A DNA stretch of 26,670 nt, from assembly GCA_905235755.1 (NCBI GenBank), contig CAJONA010000001.1, positions 1-26,670 on the forward strand. Direction: 5' to 3'. The position numbers were made by a program, and so were the translations under genes. Below are positions 14,466 through 21,758 of the stretch, piece by piece. Under the pieces are notes generated by a model that was given only the letters and a program-made list of their open reading frames with translations, did not search any database and was not told the DNA's origin. Position 1 is the first letter of the stretch; each line of letters starts with the position of its first letter. Origin of the DNA: an uncultured Clostridia bacterium. GTDB lineage: Bacteria; Bacillota; Clostridia; Oscillospirales; CAG-272.

Positions 14466-14494
14466 TTGACTAACGCCGCGCGCGGTGATAAAAT
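14466..14494 (+). promoter_or_regulatory. sigma-A promoter of the GH78-like gene
   Basis: TTGACT (14466-14471), a 17-base G+C-rich spacer containing CCGCGCGCGG, and TAAAAT (14489-14494). It lies inside a longer open frame starting at 14445, which argues that the protein starts downstream at 14523. It diverges from the minus-strand promoter, with 28 bases between the two -35 boxes. Confidence 0.75.
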
Positions 14495-14522
14495 GGTGTT
14501 AAAGAAACGATCGGTGGTATGT

Positions 14523-17330
14523 ATGAAAAGAGCGAAACTGATAAAAAAATACGTCGTTTTTCCCGAAAAAGCGAATCTCGTCAGCCCGCGCGACGACGCG
14601 GCGAACGCGATGTATATGTTCAGGACAAACTTAGCGCTTGACGGCGAGCCGAAAAGCGCCGTCGCCGTCGTGTCGGCGTCGGACTATATTGAGGTATACA
14701 TAAACGGCGAGAATGCATGCGAGTTTGCCGTGCGCTCGTACGTCTACGACAGGGCATACGAGGCGTATGACATAACTCCGTTTCTTAAAAACGGCAAAAA
14801 TACAGTCGCCGTCTACTTTTTCGACTCCAAAACTCCCATAAACCGCGGCTTTGTCTGCGATATAGCAGTCGACGGCGAACGTGTCGCTTGCACTTGGAAA
14901 TACAAAAAAGACGCGTCGTCGACGTACGTTTCGCACTATGTGAGTTTTGACAGCACGGAAGAAGTCGATATGCGTATGTGCGATATCGGCTGGTATGACG
15001 CGGACTTTAACGACTCGGCGTGGCTTATTGCAAAGACAAACGCATACTTCTTGCCTGACGGGGCAACGGTATATCAAGTCAAGCAAGCTCCGCAGGCGAA
15101 AAGCGAGATAAAACCGCAAAAAGCGTGTATTGACGGGCATTTTGAGATGCCGCACGGAGAGATCGCAACGTTTGATCCAAGCGGCGCAGCGGTGTTTTTC
15201 GCACGCTTTTTCGCGGATCGCGACACGGAAATGACAGCCGCCGCCGTCGGCGCTCATTCGCTTTACATTGACGGCGAGGAGATACCGCGCGGCGAAAAGA
15301 TCGCAGTTTTGGCAGGTGAGCATACGCTTGCCGTGTTTACGCGCGGCGGCGTTTGCTCGATCGTATATGACGCGCCGCGCGCGTCATTTGAAGAGTGGCG
15401 ATGCGTGAGTTGCGACGATGAAAAGATGCCGTTCACATATCCGTGGAACGAAAGCAGGCAAAAGTATAAAATATCTTATACAAATGTATATATTATAAAA
15501 AATACAGGCAGCGACGAGATTTTTCAAAAAAGTGTTTTGGCGGAGCGAGTCGGGTTGCCATTATATCACGAGTTGATGCTCCAAAAAAGCATCGCCGATG
15601 TTAAACGCGATTTGCCGATCTCGCGCGGCGCGTTGGCGGAGCTTTGCCCCGACGAAAGGAAGCGAGATCTCGTCGTCGATTTCGGCCTTGAGCGCGTCGG
15701 ACTGCTGAAAATAGAATTTGACGCGCCGCCGGGAGCCGAGATCACGTTTGACTGCTACGAATTTATCGGCGGCGACGGACCGCGCACGATGGGCAAGAAA
15801 GCATGCGGCAAGATCATTTCGCGCGGCGGCAGGCAGGAGTTTTTGTCAAAGCGCCTGCGCGGATTTCGATATGTTTCGCTTTGCGTGCCCGAAAACGTCG
15901 ATATCATGCTGTTTGACGTTTCCGTGATAGAGATGCGATATGGCGTATCAGACGCGGGAGAGTTTGTTTCAAGTGACGAAAAACTCGACAGGATATACAA
16001 AATGTCGATAGATACCGCCGCCGTGTGCATGCTCGACAGTTACGTCGACTGCCCGGGATACGAGCAAAATATATGGGTCGGCGACGCCGGCATAACGGCA
16101 AAAGTAAATATGCTTTCATTCGGCGAGCGGGAATTTGACGCGCGTTATCTCGGCATGATCGCCGATTCGATGTCGCCGGGGATGAGAAAATATTACCGCG
16201 GCTCAAATCCGCTGTATGTAAATGACACTTACCTGCCGTGCGCGTGCTTTACAACCTATCCCGACGGCGGCATACCGATATGGAGTTTCACATGGGTGCT
16301 TCAAGTGACGGGTCACATAAAATATTTCGGCGTTGACGATAAAACATACGCGCTTCTCGACGCAGTCGAGGAGTGCCTTCGCCGATGCGAAGCGCACATG
16401 TCGCCGCGCGGACTTTTCGCGCCGCTTGGCGCGTGGAATCTCATCGAGTGGGCGAATAACGATCTGTCGCCGTACGGCGAGGTCAGCGCGAACAACATGA
16501 TGCTTTGCGCATGTTATACAAATGTATCAGACACTTTCAAAGCGCTCGGGAAAGCCGAAAATGCCGACAGATACTCGAAAAAAGCAAAAGCGCTCAAAGA
16601 GAGCATAAATAAGTATTGCTGGAATGACGAGCGCGGCGCATACGTCGACACGGTGAGAGATGAGGACGGATACTTGCTGTACGTCGACTTTTGCAAGTTC
16701 AAAAACAGGGAAATAATGCCGTACGAAACATATCGCTCGGCACAGCGCGTGAGCGTTCAGACAGCGACGTTCGCGCTGCTTTTCGACGTCGCCGAAGGCG
16801 AACGCAAAATCGCATGCGAAAAGCTGCTCCTCGACGACGTCGAGCGCGGCAATTTTCGCCGCGGCACGCCATCGAACCGCACGTTCGGCACGCCGAGTGA
16901 GAACGAGGCGTCGGGCGGCATCGTTCGTATAGGCACGCCGTTCTTTTTGTACTACGCGCTTGCGGCGCTGTTCAAAATCGGAAAGCACGATGAGGCGCTC
17001 TCGCTCATCAAGCGCGAATGGGGCGCGATGCTCGACGACGGCATAAACACGTGCGTCGAGACTTTCAAGGACGAGCGCGGCGAGTGGGGCAGGAGCATGG
17101 CTCACGCGTGGAGCGCCGCGCCGGCGGTGTATCTCAAAAGCGAGATACTCGGCGTAAAGCCCGCCGATATGGGATATAAAAAATTCACCGTCGAGCCGCA
17201 CCCGTGCGGGCTGACTCACGCGGAGGGCGCCGTTCCCACGCCTTACGGAAACATATATGTCGAGTGGAATCTTGACGGCGGGAAAATGCGCGTCAAGGTT
17301 GATGCGCCAAACGGTTGCGAACGAATATAA
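14523..17330 (+). CDS. alpha-L-rhamnosidase-like glycoside hydrolase (GH78 type)
   Basis: A 935-residue protein with the layout of GH78: N-terminal beta-sandwich domains to about residue 480, an (alpha/alpha)6 catalytic barrel, and a C-terminal beta domain. The catalytic part carries SYVDCPGYEQNIWVGDAG (about 506-523), the equivalent of the family DCPQRDERLGWTGDA stretch with its acidic residues. WSFTWVLQVTGHIKYFG and WGRSMAHAWSAAPAVYLKSE follow, the latter matching the usual GHGWSSAP motif. No signal peptide is seen, so it should act inside the cell on imported oligosaccharides. ATG 14523 is chosen over an upstream ATG because the promoter lies between them. It is transcribed away from a Gfo/Idh/MocA-ThuA pair. 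The exact sugar could be rhamnose or another. Confidence 0.85.
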   Translation: MKRAKLIKKYVVFPEKANLVSPRDDAANAMYMFRTNLALDGEPKSAVAVVSASDYIEVYINGENACEFAVRSYVYDRAYEAYDITPFLKNGKNTVAVYFFDSKTPINRGFVCDIAVDGERVACTWKYKKDASSTYVSHYVSFDSTEEVDMRMCDIGWYDADFNDSAWLIAKTNAYFLPDGATVYQVKQAPQAKSEIKPQKACIDGHFEMPHGEIATFDPSGAAVFFARFFADRDTEMTAAAVGAHSLYIDGEEIPRGEKIAVLAGEHTLAVFTRGGVCSIVYDAPRASFEEWRCVSCDDEKMPFTYPWNESRQKYKISYTNVYIIKNTGSDEIFQKSVLAERVGLPLYHELMLQKSIADVKRDLPISRGALAELCPDERKRDLVVDFGLERVGLLKIEFDAPPGAEITFDCYEFIGGDGPRTMGKKACGKIISRGGRQEFLSKRLRGFRYVSLCVPENVDIMLFDVSVIEMRYGVSDAGEFVSSDEKLDRIYKMSIDTAAVCMLDSYVDCPGYEQNIWVGDAGITAKVNMLSFGEREFDARYLGMIADSMSPGMRKYYRGSNPLYVNDTYLPCACFTTYPDGGIPIWSFTWVLQVTGHIKYFGVDDKTYALLDAVEECLRRCEAHMSPRGLFAPLGAWNLIEWANNDLSPYGEVSANNMMLCACYTNVSDTFKALGKAENADRYSKKAKALKESINKYCWNDERGAYVDTVRDEDGYLLYVDFCKFKNREIMPYETYRSAQRVSVQTATFALLFDVAEGERKIACEKLLLDDVERGNFRRGTPSNRTFGTPSENEASGGIVRIGTPFFLYYALAALFKIGKHDEALSLIKREWGAMLDDGINTCVETFKDERGEWGRSMAHAWSAAPAVYLKSEILGVKPADMGYKKFTVEPHPCGLTHAEGAVPTPYGNIYVEWNLDGGKMRVKVDAPNGCERI

Positions 17331-17348
17331 TACAAACGTATAAAAAGC

Positions 17349-17378
17349 AAAAAAGCCCTGCATAGCAAGGCTTTTTTC
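17349..17378. terminator. bidirectional terminator
   Basis: AAAAAAGCC (17349-17357) pairs with GGCTTTTTT (17369-17377), with an inner TGC/GCA pairing. T-runs lie on both strands, between the converging GH78-like gene and the small membrane protein gene. Confidence 0.88.
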
Positions 17379-17379
17379 A

Positions 17380-17634
17380 TTATTCGTCCTCTTTCTCGGC
17401 CTCTTTTGCGAGCTTCTTCGCCTCACGGCGAATGCTCATGTTTTTCACGCCTTTTTTTATCTTGCATACGACAGTCATAACGGCGAATATTCCCGCCGCC
17501 AGCAAAATAACGTCGAGCCACGAAAAGCGCATCGTTATTTCAAGGTTGTCGCGGCTGAGATCATTCATCGTGTGCCGAGCTTCCTTTGAAAGTCTCCCGA
17601 TGTCGGGGACCATACTGCTGTGGTAAATTTTCAT
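17380..17634 (-). CDS. small single-pass membrane protein, unknown
   Basis: 84 residues. A polar N-terminus of about 38 residues (MKIYHSSMVPDIGRLSKEAR onward) precedes one strong transmembrane helix, WLDVILLAAGIFAVMTVVC, and a highly charged tail rich in Lys, Arg and Glu. The reading frame is open for 145 more codons upstream. That extension runs antisense through the Thr-rich linker of the opposite gene and gives a meaningless Val/Ala/Ser repeat, so I place the start at ATG 17634, which has AGGGAG nine bases before it. The family is not recognised. It converges with the GH78-like gene and diverges from the repeat lipoprotein. Confidence 0.65.
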   Translation of the reverse strand: MKIYHSSMVPDIGRLSKEARHTMNDLSRDNLEITMRFSWLDVILLAAGIFAVMTVVCKIKKGVKNMSIRREAKKLAKEAEKEDE

Positions 17635-17756
17635 TTTTTGACGCTCCCTATATGGTCTGTGATTATTATTTGAAAAATCGCGCGGCATATACAAGAGCAT
17701 TTTTTGAAGAAATGGAAATGAAAGCGCCGCAAACTTTGCAAAATTTGTAAAAAGTA

Positions 17757-17785
17757 TTGATTTTATATGTTTTTTACGATAAAAT
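17757..17785 (+). promoter_or_regulatory. sigma-A promoter of the LRR lipoprotein gene
   Basis: TTGATT (17757-17762), a 17-base T-rich spacer and TAAAAT (17780-17785), 31 bases before the ATG at 17816. Confidence 0.7.
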
Positions 17786-17815
17786 GATAAAAAAATAAAC
17801 CGGAGAGCAATGCAC

Positions 17816-19651
17816 ATGAAAAAAGCACTTTCATTATTGATCATAATTGCCGCTTTGTTCGCGCTCTGCGCGTGCGGAGCGTTGTTTTCGACCGAGACGA
17901 CGACCGAAGCTACGACGACGGCAACCGTCGCTACAACAGCAACAGCTACGACTGATGCGACTGATGCAACTACAGAAATTACAACCGAGGCAACGACGGA
18001 AGCGACAACAGAAGCCACTACCGAGGCGACTACAGAAGCCACAACCACAGCAGAAGAACCGTACCCCACCCCGTCGCCGGATAGTTATTTTGAGTTTATT
18101 TTAAACGGTGATAAAAAAAGCTATTCAATTAAGGCTTCCGGCACATCCATATCCGGTAATATCGTAATACCGAAAACGCATAACGGTTTGCCTGTTACGT
18201 CTATCGGCAATAGTGCATTCCACTATTGCACAAGCCTAACGAGCATAACGATACCGGACAGTGTCACATCTATCGGCGATAAGGCATTAGAGGATTGCAT
18301 AATCCTTGAAAGCATAACGATTCCGTCGAGCGTGACGAGCATAGGCTACGGGGCGTTCGATAGGTGCACAAGCCTTACAAGCATCACAATACCCGAAAGC
18401 GTGACGAGCATAGGCATGTATGCGTTCTCGGGTTGCACAAGCCTTGAAAACATTACTGTCGATGAGGGTAACACTGTATACCACAGCGACGGCAATTGCA
18501 TAATTGAAACGTCAAGCAAAAAACTTATCGCAGGATGTAAAAACAGCGTTATTCCCACAGACGGAAGCGTGACGAGCATAGGCGATGGGGCGTTTTCACA
18601 TTGCACAAGCCTTAGGAGCATAACGATACCCGACAGCGTGACGAGCATAGGCTGGTCTGCGTTCGATGGCTGCGAAAGCCTTACGAGCATCACAATTCCC
18701 GACCGCGTTACGAGCATAGGCACTGCTGCGTTCTATGGTTGCACAAGCCTTACAAGCATAGAGATACCGGACAGCGTGACGAGCATAGGTCAGGGTGCGT
18801 TCTATGAATGCACAAGCCTTACGAGCATAACGATCCCGTCGAGCGTGACAAGCATAGGCAATTATGCGTTCCAAAATTGCACAAGCCTTACGAGTATCGA
18901 AATTCCGTCGAGCGTGACGAGCATAGGCGATTGGGCGTTCCATGTCTGCACAAGCCTTACGAGCGTGACATTCGGCGAAAACAGTCAGCTTACGAGCATA
19001 GGCATGTTTGCGTTCTCAGGTTGCACAAGCCTTACGAGCATAGAGATACCGGACAGTGTTGCGTATATCAGCGCTTATGCATTTTCGAGTTGCACTAATT
19101 TGAAATATAACGAATACGATAACGGACTGTATCTTGGTAATAACAATAACCCATATCGTTTTTTAATGCAAGCGAAGAACAAAGACATCCTTTCTTGCTA
19201 TGTCCATGGAAATACACGATATATAAATGGTTATGCATTCTCGGGTTGCACAGGTCTTACAAGTATCACAATTCCCGACAGCGTGACGAGCATAGGCGAT
19301 GGTGCGTTCCGGGGTTGCGCAAGCCTTGCGAGCATAACGATACCGTCGAGCGTTACGAGCATAGGCTGGGATGCGTTCTATAATTGCAGAAGCCTTACGA
19401 GCATAGAGATACCGTCGAGCGTTACGAGCATAGGCGGGTATGCGTTCTATAATTGCACAAGCCTTACGAGCATAACGATACCCGACAGCGTGACGAGCAT
19501 AGGCGATTATGCGTTCTGTGAATGCACAAGCCTTACGAGCATAACTTACACCGGCACAAAAGCAGACTGGAAAGCAATATCAAAGTCTAGTGGCTACATC
19601 AATACCGGCAACTACACCGTCCACTGCACCGACGGGGACATATCGAAATAA
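17816..19651 (+). CDS. BspA-like leucine-rich-repeat surface lipoprotein
   Basis: 611 residues. The lipoprotein signal MKKALSLLIIIAALF ends in lipobox LCAC (Cys20). A Thr/Ala/Glu-rich stalk (about 25-80) and a short linker domain follow. About residues 125-575 carry 17 units of a 23-residue LRR_5/Treponema-type repeat of the form TSLTSITIPDSVTSIGxxAF followed by xxC. Two islands break the array: after unit 4 (ITVDEGNTVYHSDGNCI) and after unit 12 (NEYDNGLYLGNNNNPY). It ends with the usual cap YTGTKADWKAI and NYTVHCTDGD. Such proteins sit on the cell surface and bind host or dietary ligands or other cells. ATG 17816 is preferred to ATG 17810 because the GGAGAG site would be only two bases away from the latter. 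Function beyond adhesion or binding is unknown. Confidence 0.9.
   Translation: MKKALSLLIIIAALFALCACGALFSTETTTEATTTATVATTATATTDATDATTEITTEATTEATTEATTEATTEATTTAEEPYPTPSPDSYFEFILNGDKKSYSIKASGTSISGNIVIPKTHNGLPVTSIGNSAFHYCTSLTSITIPDSVTSIGDKALEDCIILESITIPSSVTSIGYGAFDRCTSLTSITIPESVTSIGMYAFSGCTSLENITVDEGNTVYHSDGNCIIETSSKKLIAGCKNSVIPTDGSVTSIGDGAFSHCTSLRSITIPDSVTSIGWSAFDGCESLTSITIPDRVTSIGTAAFYGCTSLTSIEIPDSVTSIGQGAFYECTSLTSITIPSSVTSIGNYAFQNCTSLTSIEIPSSVTSIGDWAFHVCTSLTSVTFGENSQLTSIGMFAFSGCTSLTSIEIPDSVAYISAYAFSSCTNLKYNEYDNGLYLGNNNNPYRFLMQAKNKDILSCYVHGNTRYINGYAFSGCTGLTSITIPDSVTSIGDGAFRGCASLASITIPSSVTSIGWDAFYNCRSLTSIEIPSSVTSIGGYAFYNCTSLTSITIPDSVTSIGDYAFCECTSLTSITYTGTKADWKAISKSSGYINTGNYTVHCTDGDISK
18190..19545 (+). 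repeat. 69-bp tandem coding repeats of the LRR domain
   Basis: The LRR units are also nearly identical as DNA: the core GCGTGACGAGCATAGGC and TTGCACAAGCCTTACGAGCAT recurs about every 69 bases, with a few point changes. Codon choice inside units is kept rather than scrambled, which suggests recent duplication or gene conversion. The array could expand or contract by recombination, always in frame. Confidence 0.85.
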
Positions 19652-19652
19652 C

Positions 19653-19686
19653 AAAAAAGAAGCGGCGCGCGCCGCTTCTTTTTTTG
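19653..19686 (+). terminator. intrinsic terminator after the LRR gene
   Basis: A perfect 32-base palindrome centred at 19668/19669, AAAAAAGAAGCGGCGC and its complement, then further T residues. The palindrome is symmetrical enough to act on both strands, and the convergent patB-like gene ends 50 bases beyond it. Confidence 0.92.
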
Positions 19687-19735
19687 TCTTATTTATTCAC
19701 TTGTTCACACACGCGCCGTTTTGTTTTATCGAAGA

Positions 19736-20896
19736 TCATATCGAATCTATCGCCGTTTTGAGCCTGTTCAGCCCGTCGAGAAGGGTAGCGCGCGGGCACG
19801 CGATATTCATCCTGATAAATTTTTCGCTCAGGTCGCCGTACGTTTTGCCGCCGATGACGTAAAGCCCGCTCGCTTTGCGTATGTGATCAGCCGGAACGGC
19901 GTCGCCTGTGTACGCCGCCGAGCAGTCAATCCAAAGCAGGTACGTCGCATTCGAGTCGACAAGATGCAGAGACGGAAGCTCGCGTCTTAAAAAGTCGGCG
20001 ACGACTTTTCTGTTTTCCGCAATGTACGCACGCATCTCTTCGAGCCATTCCTCGCCATCGTTAAAAGCTGCTGTCGCCGCCGTTACGGCGAACGTGTTCG
20101 GCTCGGCGACCTCGTCCGTGTTGAACGCGCGATCGACTCTGTTTCTCAGCAGCTCGTCGAAAACGATCACCGCCGACGTCTGAAGCCCCGCGAGATTGAA
20201 CGCCTTTGTCGGAGCGACGAACGTCACGCTGTTGTATTTGCAAACGTCGTCGACGGAAGCAAACGGCGTGTAGTCATATCCCGGCGTCGTTACGTCGCAA
20301 TGTATCTCGTCGGAGAGGACGATCACGTGGTGCTTATGGCAGAGCGCGCCGATTTTCGCAAGTTCTTCCTTTGTCCAGATGTTGCCCGTCGGATTTTGCG
20401 GGTTGCAAAGGATCATCATGGTCGTCTGTTTGTCGGAGAGCTTCTTTTCGAGATCGTCGAAATCTATCGAGTACTTGCCATCTTTGTAGACGAGTTCATT
20501 TGTTATGATGTTCCTGCCGTTATTCAGGATCGACGTCATAAAATGGTTGTACACCGGCGTCTGTATCAGTATTTTTTCGGCAGGGGTGGAGAGCTTTCTT
20601 ATCACGCTTGACAACGCGGTTATGACGCCGGTGCAGAAAATGAGATCTTTTTTTGTAAAGGCGAAGCCGTGGCGCCTTTTCCACCATGATATATATGCGT
20701 CATACCATTCGTCGGGCAAGACATTGTATCCGAAAACGCCGTGATCGAGACGCTTTTTCATCGCGTCGAGTATTTCGGGCGCGGTGCGGAAATCCATATC
20801 CGCCACCCACATGGGAAGCTCTTTTTTGCCGATGATATCCCATTTATAGCAGCCTGTGTTCCGTCTTTCGACAGGCGTGTCGAAATCGTATTTCAT
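19736..20896 (-). CDS. PatB/MalY-type aminotransferase (putative cystathionine beta-lyase)
   Basis: A 386-residue fold-type I PLP enzyme. The start YDFDTPVERRNTGCYKWD followed by LPMWVADMDFRTAPEI is diagnostic of the MalY/PatB C-S lyase group, as is GVFGYNVLPDEWYDAYISWW. Cofactor residues: Asn165 in CNPQNPTGN, Asp196 in VLSDEIHCD, Lys231 in APTKAFNLAGLQTS, and the C-terminal FIRMNIACPRATL with the carboxylate-binding Arg. Relatives cleave cystathionine or cysteine conjugates to pyruvate and ammonia. Substrate preference here is open. The ATG at 20896 follows GGAGGACGAT. It is 12 bases after the DUF3737 gene, so probably the third gene of the pcrA operon. Confidence 0.9.
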   Translation of the reverse strand: MKYDFDTPVERRNTGCYKWDIIGKKELPMWVADMDFRTAPEILDAMKKRLDHGVFGYNVLPDEWYDAYISWWKRRHGFAFTKKDLIFCTGVITALSSVIRKLSTPAEKILIQTPVYNHFMTSILNNGRNIITNELVYKDGKYSIDFDDLEKKLSDKQTTMMILCNPQNPTGNIWTKEELAKIGALCHKHHVIVLSDEIHCDVTTPGYDYTPFASVDDVCKYNSVTFVAPTKAFNLAGLQTSAVIVFDELLRNRVDRAFNTDEVAEPNTFAVTAATAAFNDGEEWLEEMRAYIAENRKVVADFLRRELPSLHLVDSNATYLLWIDCSAAYTGDAVPADHIRKASGLYVIGGKTYGDLSEKFIRMNIACPRATLLDGLNRLKTAIDSI

Positions 20897-20908
20897 ATCG
20901 TCCTCCGA

Positions 20909-21751
20909 TTATTTTTTTACTATCTTTGTCTTTGACGGATCGACTTTGTCTGCCTCTATCGTAAACTCGCTTATTTCGTCCGCCGCGATGACGCCGCCGT
21001 ATGGATTCAACACGCTGTCTATCTTGCCGACGATGTCGATATCTACCGTCGAATACTCGAACGCAAGCGTCGTGTTCTGCGTGCGGCAGTTTTTCATTGT
21101 GAGGTTTTCGATGTAGCACATCCCCTGCAAGCTTTCGACGGTGCAGTTTATCAGCGTCAGATTTTTCGAGTTCCAGCCGAGATATTCGCCGACGATCGTG
21201 CTGTCGTAGACCGTCACGTTCTCGCTGTTCCAGAATGCGTCTTTTGAGTTTAAGACGGAGTTTCTGATGACGACGTTTTTCGCGCCGTCAAAGGAGTAGT
21301 TTCCGTCGAGACGAAGCCCGTCGACCGCGACGTTTTCGCAGTTCATGGCGAAATAATCGCCGACGGCGGAGACGTTCTCGATCGAGATGTTCTTGCAGTT
21401 CCACAGCATCTCCGCCGCTTTTGTGAAAACGCAGTTTTTGAGCTTTACTCCGTCGCATACGCGGAAAGACTTCGGCGCGTGAACGGTGCAATCTGCGAAC
21501 GAAATGTTTTTTGTGTACCACATTCCGGCGCGCGCCATTTCAAGGAGCGTCGTATTCGATACCTCGATATTTTTTCCGTACCAAAGCGGATATTTCCACC
21601 CGAACGTACACTCGTTTACTTTTACGTCGCCGCTCTCTTTTATCGGAGACTCGCCGTCGTTAAACGTACATTTTTCGACGTATATCCCGTGGCTGTCGAA
21701 GAGCGGACGCTCACCGACAAAATTTTTACATTTTATTTCTTTCATATCCAT
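20909..21751 (-). CDS. DUF3737 family protein, right-handed beta-helix
   Basis: 280 residues matching the DUF3737 pattern: short, regularly spaced strands each with a Cys, Asn or aromatic (GIYVEKCTFNDGESPIKES, FGWKYPLWYGKNIEV, GMWYTKNISFADCTVHAPKS, EMLWNCKNISIENV). These stack into a right-handed parallel beta-helix like pectate lyases. No catalytic set is obvious and no signal peptide is seen, so it is probably cytoplasmic, of unknown function. The start may be ATG 21751 or the Met three codons on (21745); the ribosome site is not decisive. It lies 7 bases after pcrA and 12 before the PatB-like gene, in one direction. Confidence 0.87.
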   Translation of the reverse strand: MDMKEIKCKNFVGERPLFDSHGIYVEKCTFNDGESPIKESGDVKVNECTFGWKYPLWYGKNIEVSNTTLLEMARAGMWYTKNISFADCTVHAPKSFRVCDGVKLKNCVFTKAAEMLWNCKNISIENVSAVGDYFAMNCENVAVDGLRLDGNYSFDGAKNVVIRNSVLNSKDAFWNSENVTVYDSTIVGEYLGWNSKNLTLINCTVESLQGMCYIENLTMKNCRTQNTTLAFEYSTVDIDIVGKIDSVLNPYGGVIAADEISEFTIEADKVDPSKTKIVKK

Positions 21752-21758
21752 ATCGGTT

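Noticed and set aside
14445..14522. earlier ATG for the GH78-like gene
   Set aside because: The predicted promoter lies inside this stretch, so it would not be in the transcript.
16527..17426. 299-codon minus-strand open frame opposite the GH78-like gene
   Set aside because: It is antisense to conserved catalytic-domain sequence and crosses the convergent terminator. It has no family features.
17380..18069. long version of the small membrane protein gene starting near 18069
   Set aside because: The extra N-terminus is a Val/Ala/Ser repeat that mirrors the Thr-rich linker on the other strand. A ribosome site supports ATG 17634.
18190..19545. CRISPR array, from regular repeats
   Set aside because: The period is 69 bp, the repeats are continuous in a coding frame, and they translate into leucine-rich repeats. 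There are no unique spacers and no cas genes.
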